From contig DXDM01000033.1 in NCBI GenBank assembly GCA_019115485.1, forward strand, positions 1-35,920: a DNA stretch of 35,920 nt. The letters run 5' to 3'. A program made the translations under genes and the position numbers. Shown piece after piece: positions 33,887-35,920 of this stretch; positions within the stretch are counted from its first letter, which is position 1; the number at the start of each line of letters is the position of its first letter. The notes beneath the pieces were generated by a model. That model did not search any database. It had not been told where the DNA came from and saw nothing but the letters and a program-made list of their open reading frames with translations. The DNA comes from Candidatus Barnesiella excrementavium. GTDB taxonomy: Bacteria; Bacteroidota; Bacteroidia; Bacteroidales; Barnesiellaceae.

Positions 33887-34786
33887 TCAATTCTTGTGCG
33901 ATTTCAAATAATCGGCACAGAGGGAGTATATGATACCGTCAACAATACCGATAGTAGGCACCCATATTTCCTGTGCTCCGATGTGGGTGGCTATCTGTAA
34001 ATAGATATCGGCGGCGGGTACGATGACATCGGCACGGTCGGGTTTCAACCCGAAATGTTCGATACGGTCGACAATGGGATAGCTGTTCAACTCGTTTCTC
34101 AACATCAGTAACTGCTCAACGGTAAGCGGGTCGTGAGCCGGGATTCGGGCCAAATGATGCAGTTTGTTGATGTTTCCTCCCGACCCGATAATGGAGATTT
34201 GAGGGTACTCCTCCTTAACTCGCTTCAAATCGCGATACATGCGGAAGAGTTCACTGCGGCTCAACTTCTTGTTGAGAATGCGCACGGTGCCGATGTTGTA
34301 GGACTGCGACTGCAACAGCTCCCGGTTGCTGATGATGCTAATCTCGGTACTGCCTCCGCCCACATCGACATAGATGAAATTGCCGTCTTGCTCAAACTCA
34401 TCGACAATGTGGCTGTCGTAGACGATGCGTGCCTCTTCGAGTCCGTTGATAATCTCGATATGAATGCCACTTTTTTCAGAGATGTAACGTACGATTTCGG
34501 CCCCGTTCGACGAATCGCGCATGGCCGAGGTGGCACAAGCCCGATAATCCACTACGTTATAGACCTGCATCAGTTGCGAAAAGGCGTGCATGAGCCGCAA
34601 CAGTTTTTCGGTCTTCTCGGTTGAGATACGCCCCTTGGTAAAGGTATCCTGCCCCAACCGCAAAGGCACACGCACGATAAAGACCTTGGCCAAATCGGCT
34701 ACACGCTCTCCTACCGAGATACCCTTGATGAGCAACCGCACGGCATTGGAGCCTATATCTATCGCAGCAAAATTGAGTTTGTCCAT
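33887..34786 (-). CDS. Ppx/GppA phosphatase (exopolyphosphatase family)
   Basis: 299 residues, the short single-domain form. The start at 34786 begins MDKLNFAAIDIGSNAVRLLIKG, where AIDIGSNAVRLL is the first phosphate-binding loop of the actin-like ATPase fold. FIYVDVGGGSTEISII is the second, and IIGSGGNINKL the third. Extending to 34906 adds 40 non-conserved residues and is less likely. The enzyme probably removes phosphate from polyphosphate or pppGpp. No ppk gene lies in the window. The protein has no C-terminal HD domain, unlike longer Ppx proteins. Confidence 0.9.
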   Translation of the reverse strand: MDKLNFAAIDIGSNAVRLLIKGISVGERVADLAKVFIVRVPLRLGQDTFTKGRISTEKTEKLLRLMHAFSQLMQVYNVVDYRACATSAMRDSSNGAEIVRYISEKSGIHIEIINGLEEARIVYDSHIVDEFEQDGNFIYVDVGGGSTEISIISNRELLQSQSYNIGTVRILNKKLSRSELFRMYRDLKRVKEEYPQISIIGSGGNINKLHHLARIPAHDPLTVEQLLMLRNELNSYPIVDRIEHFGLKPDRADVIVPAADIYLQIATHIGAQEIWVPTIGIVDGIIYSLCADYLKSHKN

Positions 34787-35114
34787 AACGCCTTCCTTTC
34801 TTCCAAGCGAAGATACACATTTATCCCATACAATAGGCGCAGTTATGCAAGATTCTCGCTTCGAAGAGAAAAATTTCCGCCGGGTTATCGAACCCTTTGT
34901 CTTCACCTGATGTTACTATATATGGCGCAACATCGTGATTGGTTATGCTTGGGCAAATGCGCCAACCTCTCACAGAGGGGACGTGAGACTCCTTTCCTCT
35001 TTTATTTTCAACTCATTAATCAATAATCCCGGGAAGGAGTCTCTTTTCGTTTGTATCATCATGCCAGAAGGGCAGGAATTGCAGGCATTACCTTTACCCA
35101 AAATTTTCTGTCCT
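34787..35114. other. Divergent gap with a long inverted repeat
   Basis: About 328 bp between ppx and the last gene. No complete gene is seen; the minus-strand frame at 34970-35278 lies opposite the plus-strand gene and is judged a shadow. The perfect 10-bp repeats GAGACTCCTT (34985-34994) and AAGGAGTCTC (35034-35043) are separated by 39 nt of AT-rich DNA. I find no confident TAnnTTTG promoter. Confidence 0.6.
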
Positions 35115-35920
35115 ATGAAATCAAGAATCACTTTTAACGGAATAAACCGATCCGTATCAGCGGCGACTGCCCAACCCGGCGACTGCTCGTCCATTGTCAA
35201 TCTGCGCAAAAAATCGGGGCAACTTGTTCCCGTGGGTATACCCAAAATCATATATACGCTCGGGGACTCATCTCGCACCCTGCTCTACATTCACTCTTGC
35301 TCCGACGGCGATCACTATATTTCGGTCCATGGGAAAACAATCATCTTTGAGATGGTAATTCCCAAGGGGAGCGATACGGTACGGCAAGTATCGCTTAATC
35401 TATTCCAATATGAAGGGGAAATCACAGCGGTTCACTCAATAGGCAATATTCTTATCGTCACCTGCAATACCACCGTGTACTACCTGTTCTATCGGTATAA
35501 CAAATATATATTCCTGGGTGAAAAGCCCGAGATGCCCGAAATTTCGTTCTTCCCCAAGATAAAATATACCGATGCCTATTATGTCAATGAATATACCTTT
35601 TTAAAGGGGTATAACAATCCTACCCGGCTTGATACCGAAGACATCAACTACTTCAACACGGCCTATTACAATGCTTTCTTCCAGCTGCAAGACCGCGCCT
35701 GGGAACGTCACTATTTCATGCAGCCCGTACTCATGCGGTATGCCATCACGCTTTATGACGGCAGTTGCCTGTTTACATCGGCGCCTGTCATGGTCTCCAT
35801 ATCCGGCAGACCGATACAACCCGATCAGATGAAGATACGACTGAGAAGCTCGAATGACCTTTGTACCGGCTCATACGAGGGACAAATCATTACCAGCAAT
35901 TTCTCTATCGGTTTCCATAT
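35115..35920 (+). CDS. Partial gene running off the right edge, phage-like
   Basis: An open frame from the ATG at 35115 (MKSRITFNGINRSVSAAT) has no stop by the window end, giving at least 268 residues. ATG 35061 in the same frame is an alternative start. The translation is protein-like, rich in Tyr, Phe and Asn: VNLRKKSGQLVPVG, then LIVTCNTTVYYLFYRYNKY, and later MQPVLMRYAITLYDGS. No signal peptide is visible. From memory, this start and the RYAITLYDGS-type stretch resemble proteins in Bacteroidetes phage-like elements, but I cannot verify it. Its codons are richer in ATA and AGA than those of neighbours, which suggests acquired DNA. Confidence 0.6.
   Translation, partial: MKSRITFNGINRSVSAATAQPGDCSSIVNLRKKSGQLVPVGIPKIIYTLGDSSRTLLYIHSCSDGDHYISVHGKTIIFEMVIPKGSDTVRQVSLNLFQYEGEITAVHSIGNILIVTCNTTVYYLFYRYNKYIFLGEKPEMPEISFFPKIKYTDAYYVNEYTFLKGYNNPTRLDTEDINYFNTAYYNAFFQLQDRAWERHYFMQPVLMRYAITLYDGSCLFTSAPVMVSISGRPIQPDQMKIRLRSSNDLCTGSYEGQIITSNFSIGFH

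Noticed and set aside
34970-35278. 102-residue minus-strand frame near the right edge
   Set aside because: It overlaps the plus-strand partial frame, which has better protein-like composition and continues to the window edge.
1-35920. tRNA genes, rRNA genes, insertion-sequence ends
   Set aside because: No cloverleaf-like sequence, rRNA segment or transposase frame was recognised by reading both strands; a tRNA search tool could settle it.

Overview
The window is a stretch of bacterial chromosome from the Bacteroidales, moderately GC-rich by eye. It could be a Barnesiella-like genus, but that is inference. Three things support the Bacteroidales call. Promoters carry the Bacteroidetes -7 box TAnnTTTG in front of many genes. 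A secreted protein ends in a type IX secretion (T9SS) type A sorting domain. The succinate-to-propionate operon has an OadG subunit fused to a lamin-tail domain. Most of the window is housekeeping DNA; no tRNA, rRNA, insertion sequence or CRISPR array was found.

Layout. 1-292: two tandem copies of a ~92-bp element with two palindromes each, then a bidirectional terminator. 293-2216: a beta-propeller lipoprotein divergent from a LysR regulator. 2329-7527 (minus): phosphoglucomutase/phosphomannomutase, a secreted C69 dipeptidase and an M23 peptidase. 7921-12476 (minus): methylmalonyl-CoA epimerase and the four subunits of a Na+-pumping methylmalonyl-CoA decarboxylase, with a perfect palindrome at the presumed transcription start. 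12842-14752 (plus): dnaK. 15007-18580 (minus): patatin-like phospholipase, cytoplasmic GH13 amylase, PRPP synthase. 18867-23659 (plus): threonylcarbamoyl-AMP synthase, a polyprenyl-phosphate sugar transferase, a ClC channel with CBS domains, and Fmt. 23672-28014 (minus): EamA transporter, a second sugar transferase, and a DUF349 coiled-coil protein. 28097-31033 (minus): lipoprotein cyclophilin, M16 peptidase and a lone Cas6 in one tight run. 31378-34786: T9SS cargo, a small unknown protein, a cytidylate-kinase-like protein and Ppx/GppA. 35115-35920: a gene running off the right edge, with AT-richer codons suggestive of acquired DNA.

How the genes work together. The mce-mmd operon gives a complete last step of propionate fermentation: epimerisation of methylmalonyl-CoA and decarboxylation coupled to Na+ export. 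The two initiating sugar transferases suggest at least two surface-glycan lipid-linked pathways. M23, C69 and M16 peptidases and the cyclophilin lipoprotein serve the cell envelope. The most unusual points are the Cas6 without other cas genes or an array, the LTD-OadG fusion, the operator-like palindromes at two promoters, the dRS3-like repeat, and the partial foreign-looking gene at the right edge.
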